Positions 43,668 to 55,028 of a DNA stretch of 64,000 bases are shown here, piece after piece. The number at the start of each line of letters is the position of its first letter. Within the stretch, counting starts at the first letter, position 1. A model generated the notes under the pieces. It did no database searches. It had not been told where the DNA came from and saw only the letters and a list, made by a program, of their open reading frames with translations. The position numbers and the translations under genes were made by a program. Origin of the DNA: Ashinkailepas kermadecensis (Eukaryota; Arthropoda; Thecostraca; Neolepadidae). The stretch lies in NCBI GenBank assembly GCA_034440615.1, contig JAOTOM010004952.1, forward strand, positions 496,001-560,000, in the 5' to 3' direction.

Positions 43668-44577
43668 ATGGCGCAGCCGGAGCAGGATGCTCGACCTGAA
43701 CAGCAGCTTTTGCCTGTGGCCGGCCCCAGAGACATTGGATGGCTTTCGAAAGCTATGCAACCAGAGAAGCTCGACTTCACGACAGACCGCGGAGAGAGAT
43801 TCAAGATATGGCGTATGAGATGGGACGACTTCGCCCTGTTATCTGGACTACACACGCAACCGACGGCGGTACAGATGGCCGTGACACGGTCATGTTTATC
43901 TGATGAGGCGTTGAAAGTCGCTACAAATCTTGATATCGCCGACAGTGATCGAAATGATATTTCAGTGATTTTGGATCAACTACAAGCATATGCGCGCGGG
44001 CAGATCAATGAAGTGTTATAACGGCGGACATTCGATCTTCGCGAGCAGCATGAGGGTGAGTCATTTGATGACTTTTTGACGGACTTAAGATAAATCAGCA
44101 GTCAGTGTGGTTTTCGTGCTACGTGCCGGGAGTCCTTGATACGTGATTGTGTCGTGATCGGTCTGCGAGACATAGACACGATTAAAAAGCTGTGTGCTAT
44201 CTCGAAACTCTCATTGGCGCAAGCTATGCACATCTGTAGATCCGAGGAGGCCGCATCACGTGGCGCCAGCGAGATCACGGGCGCCGCCGTGGCAGCGTGT
44301 CGCCGCTCGGGTGCCGCGCGGCAGGCCAGGTCCGGCGGCCCTGCCTGGGGCGCGGGACAGACGCCGATTCACCGCCGGCGAAACAACCGAGCCGGGTGGG
44401 TCGGGGAAGAGCGGGACTCGGGCCGGCGCAGCGCGTTGGATGCCGGCAGCAGCGGATGCCAGCAAGCATACATCGAAGACTGCTCACGATGCGGGCGCGA
44501 CCACCGGTGGTCCGAGCGATGTCCTGCTCTGGACATACAATGTCTACAATGCAGTGAGACAGGACACTGCCGCTAAA
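43668..44577 (+). pseudogene. gag: Gypsy gag with zinc knuckles
   Basis: ATG at 43668 begins MAQPEQDARPEQQLL. The core FTTDRGERFKIWRMRWDDFA and LQAYARGQINEVL are typical of Gypsy Gag proteins. TAA at 44019-44021 and another TAA near 44092 interrupt it. The frame from 44136 ends with CSRCGRDHRWSERC and CLQCSETGHC, two metal-binding knuckles of slightly irregular spacing. An Arg/Gly/Ala-rich linker lies at about 44270-44450. Confidence 0.75.
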
Positions 44578-45818
44578 TGCAGATATCGTGTGTCACGGAG
44601 ACCTGTCGCGTCCTCCATAACCCTCGCGTGTGTATCGGTCGTGCCGGCCCCCAGGGTAATGGTGGATGTCACTTCCGAATCAAGAATGCAATGCGGCCGC
44701 ATTAACGCGCTCCCTGACACGGGAGCAGACGTCACACTTACCCACGACAAATCAGCACGCAATCTACGGCCATGACCGCAATGGAGGACGAGCAGGTAGA
44801 GTTGCCCATTTCCGAGAGGCCATGCCTGTCTTCACGGTGGCCGTCACCAGGGACTCGTCGCTCCCAGTACAATGACAGTACAATGCAGTGCGCCACCATT
44901 GCGCAGCTTGTGCGGTATTGCTGGCATCACGAGAAACTGACTATTGCGTCCGCACCACTGAATGAGCACCCTGACGTGCTCGATGGAGTTGTGCGGGCCA
45001 TGCCAGGAGAAACTTTCAAAATTAAACTGAAGGAGGGCGCAATTCCGTTTGCTATCAGAGCACCACGTCGTATCCCATTTGCCTATCGAGAACCGCTTCG
45101 AAGTGAACTCGACAAGTTGCAGCAGGAAAAAATAATCGAACCAGTCGTTGAGCCGACTGAGTGGTGTGCACCGATTGTAGTGGCACCGAAGAAATGTGGT
45201 GGAATTCGTATCTGCTGCGATCTGTCGAAGCTGAATGCATCGGTCCTCCAGGAAGGGTATCATTCCAGTACGCCGGCGGAATGTGTCGCATCAATCGCCG
45301 CATCAGAGGCTAGGTGGTTCAGTGTATTTGACGCTGCAAAGGGGTATCATCAGTGCCCTCTGGAGGAGTCCAGCCGTCACTTGACAACAATCATAACGCC
45401 CTTCGGCCGGTATCGCTTCTGCCGAGCACCGTACGGCATATCGTCGATATCCGAGCAGTACAATCGCAGTATGGATGAATGCTTCAGTGGGATCGACGGT
45501 ATCCAGCGACTGGTGGATGACGTCATCGTCTACAGCAAGACAAAAGAGGACCACGTGCAAAGGGTCAAGTGGTTCTTAGACCGCTGCAGGGACCGCCAAG
45601 TAACTCTGAATCCTGCCAAGGTTCAGCACATGCAGAAGTCAGTCAAGTTCGCCGGCTTCATCGTCTCTGAGGATGGCTACGTGCCGGATCCCGATCTGAC
45701 CAGGGCGATAGCGTCATTCCCAGCGTCACAGTCCCTTACGGATCTACGCCGGTTCTTCGGCCTTTGTCAATCAAGTCCTTCTCCGATGGACTTGATTGAC
45801 ATGCCCCTTCTCCGATGA
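44578..45818 (+). pseudogene. pol: Gypsy protease and reverse transcriptase
   Basis: Protease site INALPDTGADVTLT is encoded at about 44701-44743. RT runs in the frame 44772-45818. It has GAIPFAIRAPRRIPFAYREP, EWCAPIVVAPKKCGGIRICC, FSVFDAAKGYHQCPL and RYRFCRAPYGISS. The catalytic box is LVDDVIVYS (Asp-Asp at 45516-45521, intact), followed by VKFAGFIVSEDGYVPDPD and FFGLCQ. The protease and RT frames differ, so there is a frameshift near 44760-44900. RNase H and integrase are missing. Confidence 0.85.
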
Positions 45819-45897
45819 GACGGCAGAGCTGCTAGAGCCGCTCCGCCACCTGTTGAGTATCAGGATAAATTTTAGTTGGGACGAGTATCATGACGTG

Positions 45898-46130
45898 AAA
45901 AACGTGTCGGGGCACCGAAAAAAATCGCCCTAGGAGACCGAAAAATCGTACCGGCACCCAAATATTTCGCACAATGGCCTTTAAAAAATAGAACTCGATG
46001 TCCAAAAACTTCACACCGGGATTCGTTCGAATCGACCCCAGCACCGGAAAATTCAGAACAGGTCCGGAAAAATATAATCCGGAGTGCTTTTCTACTCCGA
46101 AAGGTTCCATCGGCTGAAAAACAAACTAAT
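45898..46130 (+). mobile_element. Family A fragment (internal part)
   Basis: Aligns with 15790-16075 ('gaattcgttcgaatcg'-like, 'accggaaaattcagaacagg', 'ccatcggctgaaaaa'). It is the same part of family A that recurs at 46590-46830 in the next copy, so two A copies lie side by side here. Confidence 0.6.
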
Positions 46131-46429
46131 TCAGCGGCCGGTCACTAGTGTGGTCTAGACCCAGGGCCTCCTCTAACATGTTAACTAGGTGCGATGCGTC
46201 CCACCTAGTGCCGTGAAATCCCACCTAGTGGAGTGCAAAATCCCACCTAGTCAAAGGGAGCTTAAATGGAGACAGCAACCAGAAAATCCTTCGTTCGGGT
46301 AGCGGTAGTGATTTTTCCTTAGAACGGTGCATTTTGTCAAGAAGAAAAATGGTAGCAAGTTGGCAGCACTTATTCTGATGTCAAAGCGACGAGGAAAGCT
46401 TAAATGTAAAAGATAATCGAACTGTTACC
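46131..46429. other. Spacer between two family A copies with CCTAGTG motif repeats
   Basis: 'cccacctagtg' occurs three times between 46198 and 46252, together with an inverted 'actaggtg' near 46166. The rest shows no gene. Confidence 0.5.
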
Positions 46430-48602
46430 CAAAAAGGTCGCATCGCAGCCCTTCAAAATAACACTGGGGTCCAAAAGGTCGCGCAGGGGAACTAAAAGTC
46501 GCAGCTGCCCCACAAAAATCAATTCTTACCCAGCATATCACTCTGCGGTCTCACAAATCACGTCAATGACCCACAACAAACCTTCGGGCTCCGAAAAAGA
46601 AACTTGCCGAGCCACCGAAAATAATTGCTCCGCGAGCCCACAGAATCGTACCGGGACATAAAAATATCGCGCAGAAGCCTTGACAAGATAGAACTCTACC
46701 CCCGAAAAATCTTACCGCGACTCGATGGAATCGACCCGAGCATCGGCAAATTAAGAACATGTCCCGAAAGAAATTATCCGAAGGGTCTTTATATTTTGAA
46801 GGGTGCCATCGGCTGAAAAAGAACTCGATGAACAGCCGGGGTAGCATACCAAAGGGGACTCCCTCCATCCTGGGTGGGATGGGCTCCAAAGAATTGTGCC
46901 GGGTCCAGAAAAACTCGCATCGGGTCCCTCCGAATTCACGTAGGGGGCTCCGAATAATTAATGCGGGCCCCCAAAAACTCGCGACGGGGCCGGACAATTT
47001 GCACCGGGGCCCGCCAAAATCGTGTTGGGCCCCAGGAAGTAAGACGCGCCCCGCGAACTCCTGGCGAGGTCTCCAAACATCGCGTTCGGCCCCCAAAATA
47101 CCCGTCGGTAGTCGGAAAAATGTGTGTCGGGACATTAAAAAATGCCGTCGGGCTCCCATAAATTGGCGTCGATGACCCCAAATAAGCACAGAGTGGACTC
47201 AAAAATCGCATTGGAACCCCAAAAAGATCAAGCCGAAGCCTTCCTAAATAAGGAATGATATAAAAAAATACATGTCTTGAGCCAAGAAAATCGTTCTGGA
47301 ACCACAACCATAACACCAGATACCTTCAAAAATCGCGTGCTGCCGCGAAAAAAGTACTGGAGCTCGAAAGTCGCGGCTGGACACAAAAATATGGCGCCGT
47401 GGATCCCAAAAAATCATGTCGAGATTTGTACATAAGAAAAATCAGAAGAGGTCTCCAAAAATAATGTCGAGCGCAGAACACTGGCGTCTGGTCCTCAGAA
47501 TCACGTGCCTGGGCCCGAGAAGTCTCGCCGGGTCCCCCAAAGTCGTGTTGGGGCCCAAAAAAAATGTGTGTCGGGAGCCCGAAATAAACACAGCAGGACC
47601 CCAAGAGCACAAATGGAGGCCGAAAAGGCACCGGGCCCTCCAAAGCGCACCGAGTCTCGCAAAAAGCAGCAAGGCCCTGAATCATGCGTTGCATCCCCAA
47701 ATAAACACACCGGGAGCTTTTAAAACACCCACACCGGAGGCCCTCAAAGCACACCGGGGCCATGAGACTGCCTGAGGGCTTCAAAAACAGGCTGGACCTC
47801 GCAAAAAGCGGCGTGACTTAAAAAGGAACAAAAGGCCGGGCACTAAATAAACACATCGGGGTGTTCGAAAACGTGCCGGTACACAAACAAAATGCATCGG
47901 TGCATAACAAAGCAACACAACCATAACAAGAGCCGGGGTCTCAAAAATGTGCCGGGACCCTAACAAAACTTGGCTGGAGCCCTAAAACATATCCGTAAAC
48001 GAAGAAAAACGCAACGGTTCGAAAAAAGCACATCGAGCCAATGTCTCGGTTCGGTAGCCAATCTGGGAGCATATTTAACCAAAGAGACGAAGTGCACCAA
48101 AGCTCAGCGGGTATCAGAATCTTAACCACCAGAAAATGAGGGAAGAAGAGAACTAATCATCAAATTGAGTTTACCGAATTTTCCAAGCGAACCCCCATGT
48201 GAAGCATTCCATCGCGTAAAATATGGCGCAAGACTATCATGTGGTTACAGCAATTAGCAAATTGTAGCAGGCCTAGCAGAAACCGTAGAATTGCACGAAG
48301 TGTGACGAATGCGCCGAATGCGCAATTCAGGCGCACACGTGCACGAACGTTGACGCGGTGGCGACCGGGCGATATGTACTGGAATGCCTAAAATTGGCAA
48401 ATATTGCATTTTAGGTGATTTGTACAAGTGTAACTTCAGTATTCTGGGGTCACTTGTCAAGGGATACCAAAAGAAAAACCATCGAACAGGGTGGGGAGTC
48501 AGGGTTGAAGTCCGGTGCCTTTAAGGCAAGAATAGTGGTAGTTTGTTCACCGTCCAAATCCATTTACCCCCTCCCATCAGGAAAACCTTAGGTACGTCAC
48601 TG
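46430..48602 (+). mobile_element. Family A element, copy with intact right end
   Basis: 2.2 kb of 'cccaaaaatcgc..gggg' quasi-repeats, colinear with copy 1 and with the minus-strand copy. After about 48000 comes the non-periodic tail shared with 19640-19960. The right end CCTTAGGTACGTCACTG (48586-48602) is the inverted counterpart of the left terminus CAGTGGCGTACCGAAGG at 40092, differing at two internal positions. The left end of this copy is missing. Confidence 0.65.
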
Positions 48603-48774
48603 GGGGTGGGGGGTGGGGGCGGGGGTGTAGGGTTTTGGGTTGGGTCCGCTCCAAAAGTTGACCTCCTCTCCCCCCCCCCAAACAGGTGGGCCAGATCCGC
48701 CAGTGGCGCCACATTATACTGATTAGGTATGGGCAAGAAATCCCTCCTTGTGAAAATTAATTAGAGGAGGCCCT

Positions 48775-49326
48775 GCCTACGCCAGTCTGTGCCTGCCAGC
48801 AACGTGGTGTGTACTGGTCAATAGTGTGACCTAGGCCAATCTGTGCCTGACAACAACGTGGTGTGTGCCGGTCAGTAGTGTGGCCTAGGCCAGTCTGTGC
48901 CTGACAACAACGTACTGTGTACCGGTTAGTAGTGCGGCCTAGGCCAGTCTGTGCCTGCCAACAACGTGGTGTGTACCGGTCAGTAGTGTGGCTTAGGCCA
49001 GTCTGTGTCTGACAAAACGTGGTGTGTACCGGTCTGTGGTGTGGCCTAGGCCAGTCTGTGCCTGACAAAACGTGGTGTGTACCGGTCTGTGGTGTGGCCT
49101 AGGCCAGTCTGTGCCTGACAACAACGTGGTGTGTACCGGTCAGTAGTGCGGCCTAGGCCAGTCTGTGCCTGCCAACAACGTGGTGTGTACCGGTCAGTAG
49201 TGTGGCCTAGGCCAGTCTGTGCCTGACAACAACGTACTGTGTACCGGTTAGTAGTGCGGCCTAGGCCAGTCTGTGCCTGACAACAACGTGGTGTGTACTG
49301 GTCAGTAGTATGGCGTAGGCCAGTCT
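48775..49326 (+). repeat. 54-bp minisatellite, about 10 units
   Basis: The unit is 'ggcctaggccagtctgtgcc', 'tgacaacaacgtggtgtgta', 'ccggtcagtagtgt'. Two adjacent units at 49010-49110 are shortened to about 51 bases. Length divisible by 3 explains the long open frames on both strands. Confidence 0.95.
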
Positions 49327-49374
49327 TCAAGAGTGTATATTTCCATTCTCTTGTGTGGCCTTGCGCCCTCCTCC

Positions 49375-49487
49375 CAATATTTTCTAATTTTAGCATCGGA
49401 TCCTACGGAGTTGCTTCCACCAATCCATCTGGTCCCGCCATTGTCTCCATGTATTTTCCAGTCCAATAATTTTCAGAAATCACCATC
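49375..49487 (+). repeat. Family C fragment
   Basis: 'ttagcatcggatcctacgga', 'caatccatctggtcccgcca' and 'ataattttcagaaatcacc' match 30732-30831 and 40015-40075. It sits between the two 54-bp arrays. Confidence 0.55.
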
Positions 49488-49489
49488 AC

Positions 49490-49770
49490 TGTCAGTTTGT
49501 GGCTGTCAACAACATGGTGCATACCAGTCAGCAATGTTGCATAGGCCAGTTCGTGGCCGTTAACAACATGGTGTGTACCAGTGAGCAATGTTGCATAGGC
49601 CAGTTCGTGGCTGTTAACAACATGGTGTGTACCAGTGAGCAATGTTGCATAGGCCAGTTCGTGGCTGTTAACAACATGGTGTGTACCAGTGAGCAATGTT
49701 GCATAGGCCAGTTTGTGGCTGTTAACAACGAGATGCCCGCCGCTCAGTAATGTGACATAGGCCAGTGTGT
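49490..49770 (+). repeat. 54-bp minisatellite, second block (about 5 units)
   Basis: The unit is 'gttgcataggccagttcgtg', 'gctgttaacaacatggtgtg', 'taccagtgagcaat'. Same length and clear homology with the block at 48775, but internally homogenised to a different variant. Confidence 0.95.
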
Positions 49771-52085
49771 GATGCAGTGTATACTAGTGTGGTGGATACC
49801 CTTTGGCTGTGTTATGTTCTTTCGACGGTATAGTTCGATGAAAGCCATCATCAGTGCGATGCATTCGGACCGACAGTGGTATGTGGTCGGGAGCAGAGGT
49901 GAGGTATATTCCTGCCAATTGAATGTGATTGTCTTCGGTCAATAATCCCATGTGCTGTGATCAGTTTTCATGAGTGTGCTGCAAGGTATTGTGATAGAAT
50001 GCTGATTTTGGCGGAAGCCATATGTTGCTATGACTCGCCTCCACTGGTCTGATGGTTAGTTAAATGCATCGTTTCTGATAATGATACACAGCATGTGCGA
50101 TGTCACTGACGTATTCATCTTTTGCCACCAGCCCGATGCTGAACAGGTATCTTAGAAGGCTAAGCAACAACGATAGCTCTAAAGCAGCGATGGGGCTCCT
50201 AAGCAAAATATTGCTTGTGTTCTAGTTGGTTGTCAGCAGCCCTATGACTCTTCCATGCAGCACACGTAGATATACCTACATGATTACTTGCTAAGCTCAG
50301 CTCCCATATTATTGAGAGCCAAAAACGTATTGTATGCGCCCAAACACCCACAATGAGATATGAATCCATACTCCTACTTGATAATATGGCTCAGCGATCT
50401 GGATTCACGGCGTAGATGCACAAACCTGCGAAGTTTGTGTTTGGTGATTTCGTATCAGGCACGTATCACACTGGTGTGGTGCGGTTGTTTCTTGGTGTTT
50501 CACGAACAGAGATGCAAAAAATCACCAACTTGTCGCCTATCAATGAAAGAATGGTTAAGCTTGTTACATTCAGAGACACAATAATGTGCTGAAAGGGTGC
50601 CTCATTTGTACAATAGAATAAATCGCGTGTTTGTGGCGCTACAGTTTTATGTGTGTCAGGCGTAGTTATTTTTCAAACTGTCATAGGTGCGACAGCAATT
50701 CCAAAATGGAAAAGAGGGCAATATCCGTTTGCACGTCAATTGTAATCATCCTCTATCAAGTTGAGTTGAGACTAAAAGCACAATCTCTACACCCATCTCC
50801 GGCCCTTCCTGCGACCATATAAAAAATGTGCTCTCCCAGAGGCCCAGGGGCGGAACCCATTCATGGCCATGTAAAATCAGCAGAACTCGGGTCTTTCAGA
50901 ATTGGGGGTTCCAAACGTGGTTCCTGGTTCGGGATTATGAACAGTTGTCGACTTTGAGGATAGAGAGTTGGACCGTTTTTGGCCGGTTCGGGCTTATGGA
51001 CAGTTGAGGCCTTTGAGCAATGCGGACGCTTTTGAACGATTGGCGACCATAAGCAGTTGGTTTTTTTTTAAAAGCATTGGGAATATTTTTTACCGATTCA
51101 GGATGATAAGCAGTTGGAACTATTTAACATTAAGAACTTTGAACGTTTTGACCGATCAGGGATTATGAGCATTTGGGCATTTTGAGTATTGGAGATCTTG
51201 AACCTCTTTGTCTGATTTCACATTGTGAGCGGTTGGGACTTTTGATAACTGGGGCTTTGAACCCACCTGGGGAGGATTAACCCCTTCAAAGGTGCCCTCT
51301 TGTCCTTGCTTTTATAGCCATGTGTGCCAATCAGCCACATCAACACTTGTGAGGTCCTGTCGCATCTGTCGCATCAATCGCAAAAGCCACTGATAGTTGG
51401 CAGCTCACAATGTTAACGGCTCATAGATGTCGACAGATTCTGAGTAATTTTGTACGAGGAAGTTCGCAATAAGCCTACCACTAAATTATGTTTTCCGTAG
51501 CTTGTATGTATCGATCGAAGTTAAACCAGGATAGGCGCTCAGCTTTTAGGAAGCTATTTCGGCTGAACTTTACACGATTATTGTACTCTATTTAGCATTA
51601 ATTTATGTACGAGTACATAGTGTCTCACCTTCATGACTCAACATCCTTCGAAAGGTGTCGACTACTGGGATAGGCGAGACGCCGGATCTTTGCACCTCTG
51701 CTCAGCACATGCGTCGCTAAGTAAGATGCAATGCGTGCACGGGCGTCCTACTCATTGCATTTAGTGCAAAACCTCATGATATATTGTTATCCAATACATG
51801 AACGTTTTCAGAATCTTGGTCGGCGCCGGTCGCCTCCAACTTATCAAATCAACCAGTGGTCACGGAGCACAGGTGAGTACGTTCTTGCTGTTCTCACAAT
51901 TGTCCGTACCGCCTTGGTGCTTTGAGATGACGCTCTTCTAAAAAGCATGTACTCAACACATTTTAGGGAGCCACAGTGTATCGTACTATACAGGCAGGTA
52001 CCAGGGGCGGTTTTCAAGGGTAACCGAGGTAAGCATAGCTTGCCCAGTGTTTAAGATTCTGGAACTTCATTTTGGGTGTAATTGT
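49771..52085. other. Mostly unique sequence
   Basis: No gene apart from the exon candidate at 51812-51872. Around 50940-51250 a motif of the type 'ttatga(a/g)cagttg(g/a)', 'tttgag' recurs loosely every 60-70 bases. Confidence 0.4.
51812..51872 (+). CDS. Candidate internal exon (61 bp), possibly upstream exon of the MDM1-like gene
   Basis: A pyrimidine-bearing acceptor 'aacgttttcag' ends at 51811, and a consensus donor, GTGAGT, begins at 51873. All three frames are open. The third, reading SWSAPVASNLSNQPVVTEHR, ends with two bases (AG). That phase would splice exactly onto the single leading base of the exon at 58284. Support is only splice-site quality, GC content and phase match, so this is tentative. 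Confidence 0.3.
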
Positions 52086-52089
52086 TAGG

Positions 52090-52312
52090 ACGGTGTGCTC
52101 CGCGGCCCCGGTCCGCCACAGTGGACGGTGAACTCCACGACCCTGATCCGCCACAGTGGACAGTATACTCCGCGACCCTGATACGCCACAGTGGACGGTG
52201 TGCACTCCACGGTCCTGGTCCGCCATAGTGTACAATGTGCTCCTCGGCCCTGGTCTGCCACAGTGGACCGTGTGCTCCGCGGCCCTGGTCTGCCACAATA
52301 GACGGCAGGTTC
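52090..52312. repeat. 35-bp minisatellite, about 6 units
   Basis: The unit is 'gtgctccgcggccctggtct' followed by 'gccacagtggaccgt'. One unit is longer by about 2 bases. Confidence 0.9.
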
Positions 52313-52497
52313 GAAAAACTGGTTTTTCCTGGATATTTGCCATCCATGGCATTATCCATGGCATTATTAATTAACAGCAATTTTAACAACAATTTCAGCG
52401 AGTAATTTTAAGATCCTTATTGTTCACTCAAAATATAATCATCCACTCATTTTAGGTGTCTATATACCTCTCCACCTACATACTTCTGCTCATCAGG

Positions 52498-52590
52498 GGC
52501 GGATACAGGGGCACTGGAGCATGTGCCCCTCATGGAAAGTGGCGTCTCTTCAGAGGGCTCTAGTGCACATCCACATGGCAGATTTGTCAG
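52498..52590 (+). repeat. Family D fragment
   Basis: CAGGGGCGGATACAGGGG then 'catgtgcccctcatggaaag', closely matching 9666-9720. Confidence 0.6.
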
Positions 52591-55028
52591 TAAACGAACG
52601 GCATCCCTGTCAGAGGAATAGCACCTGGCCTATTTTTCCATTGTCTAATTAAGCTATGCTTCCTTTCCCTACAAACAAAATACCCAAGTCAACACTTTAG
52701 GTCCTTCGGTGTTTTTATTCCTGCTGGACACGACCGCATACCACAAGGCGAACGCAAACGCAAAGGAAGGTTGATTAAAAATGGCGTCGACCCGATCGAG
52801 TTGGCGCGCGAATGTGGTAAACAAACCTCATTTAGGGTAACGAAATGATCGGGCGCGATCTAAAATAACATATCTCTATTACTTTTACACAAATTGTGCT
52901 TTTTAATCGTAATTAGTTTTTAAGGACCTTTGCCAGGTACGCTAATAGTATGGTTACAGAAGTAAATGCGAGTAGATAAAACAGTATCGGTGTACAACAC
53001 ACATCATGGTTCGGTACTTTTAGGTATGTTTTTGGTTCGTTTAGAAATATGAACGTTGTAAAGGGAAATATTTACTGTTTACGCACCTTCATTCGTGTGT
53101 AAAATTCTGTTTAATACTTAAGAACAATAAAATGAGCATTTCAAAAGTAAATATACTGTAGATAAAATCTGACTGGTGTAAATAATTGTATGTGTGTAGG
53201 GGAAGAACCCCAGGGAACGGCCGGAATGTGCCACCTTACCGGAATAAGGTTAAGGGCATCTCAACTACTAAGAAAACGAAGAGTGCTGTCCTGATAGAAT
53301 GAAATTACACAGACGATGTCTAATACAACCACTGCAGCCTTCACCTCGTAGACAACTGGAATAATTCCGTCATAAGGGTAAGCTCCTTGTAACAGTAATT
53401 TGGCAAACATGTACACAAACCAGAGACAGTTCAAAATATATTCAAATTTCAAGGATCTAAATCACGGAACCTTGATTCAAATGAAATCAAATCACACATA
53501 TCCCCTGCAGTTAGATGGGCACTTAGTCCTTATCTCTCACAGGCCAAACCAGAGGATCAGAAAGTGGTAGTATTTGTAATGTGTAAATATTTTGTTGGCA
53601 CGTTTACCACGGCAGATCCACACGGACGGCTGGGAGGAAAGCTCGTCTTGGGGAGTGAGAAAATCCCAAAGGTTGCAGATATTCAAAACATCCTCGGATT
53701 TCCCTTGTTCTAGTCTTAAGGAGTGTGACCTTTTTGTAGTAAATGTTGCCTAAATTTATGTTTAAATTCCGGATGTCAATTTTTGTCCTACCTTGGACCT
53801 AGAGGACGGGCATGGTCGGATTACCACCTGGATTCGCCTATGGCTGAGTAAGCAATGATTCTCTGCGCTGTGATACCTTTTTCCGCTACAGTAGCTCACT
53901 GGGACAATAGAATCCTGAGAATGTTTTCAGTGTTTTTGGTCTTGCGATAGTTACTCGTTTTCATGTGACATACTCGTGGTAGTACAGATAGTGGACCTGT
54001 TCTGTTGTGCTGTGATCATATGATATGTCACCGTGTTCTACAAGCAAGCGTGATGATAGATCTCAGGGAGCACATTACCCACCTCTATGCTTATCTGAGG
54101 TAGCCTTTGATGGCCGAAGCTAATTTTTGTTGTAGTTGTGGTTATATTGGACATGGGTCCTTAATTATGATATCGAGTTGAAACGGATATCGGATGTCCA
54201 CACAAATATGCACCCTGCATAGGTAGTGTTTGCTTACATTTGTGTCTAATTTTATCGATCTTCGAACAGACATGTAAGTTACGGGAATGCCTTACGGGCC
54301 TTCAGACGGCCGAGTCTTACAGACTTAGGATCGTAAGATAGTTACGAGCATCCCATCGATGAATCAGAAAGATGATACTGTACGTAGCTTTCTGTCCATG
54401 CAGTATGCTGAGTGCTAATTACACGAAGGACCACACCCTCGGTCAGACAATACCTAAATCAAACGACAACATGCATTTGTTCCTGTAAATAGGCAACATA
54501 TGACTTAGAGTGCACGATTGTTTCAATAATTTCAGCGGGGGCTTCGCTAGGTGGATTTCTATGCTGGTTCGCTAGGTGGATTCGTTAGGTTCGCTAGGTG
54601 GATTTCTATGCAAATAGGTACAATTTTCGGTACTTTACAGTGGATAATTTGAGGCTAACAAAACCATTATGAACTTGGACTTCCAGTCAGTTAGGGACAG
54701 TCATCATCTGTCACAGCTTAGACGTTCAATGCTGATAAATTTTGGCTTCACTCCGTCCCACTAAGCCTCAGAAAGCAAACTAATATCACGAAGTCAGCTT
54801 CCCCGGGCGCCTTCAGCACCTAGGAAAATCTTACAGTGCTTTTCACTGCTAGGCAACGGGAGTCAAAGCCATGCTTTTTGGCACATTCCACGCGAAATCC
54901 CTGAGGGAAGTACGATGATGCCTTCTTTCAAAGATTTCGCGCAGAAATGCACCGAGACGGCGTGTCCAAGGGAAATCCCAAAAGGTACGTAAACAGGATG
55001 TCCAATAGGCTATCTCCAAAAAAGACAA
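52591..55028. other. Mostly unique sequence
   Basis: At 52781 'aaaaATGGCGTCGACC' opens MASTRSSWRANV, which runs into 'ggtaaac', a weak donor. It could be a first exon but is too short to support. At 54553-54610 'ttcgctaggtggat' is repeated three times. Nothing else recognisable. Confidence 0.4.

Larger units (their letters stand above)
43611..45897 (+). mobile_element. Second Ty3/Gypsy retrotransposon, truncated on both sides
   Basis: Contains gag, protease and RT of a Gypsy lineage different from the first element. The left side abuts a LINE and the right side is cut by family A at about 45898, in the first residues after RT (LLEPLRHLL and SWDEYHDVK). No LTR is visible. Stops occur in gag at 44019 and 44092. 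A local duplication ('ccttctccgatg' twice, 45777-45815) and a shift near 45815 break the RT end. Confidence 0.8.

Noticed and set aside
48757..49396. Minus-strand frames with repeats like CQAQTGLGHTTDRYTPR
   Set aside because: By-product of the 54-bp array, whose length is a multiple of 3.
48775..49770. Regular repeats that could suggest a CRISPR array
   Set aside because: There are no unique spacers; units are contiguous and the context is eukaryotic transposon-rich DNA.
52777..52830. ATG with good context (AAAATGGCG) as a gene start
   Set aside because: Open for only about 19 codons, with a weak donor; too little to call.
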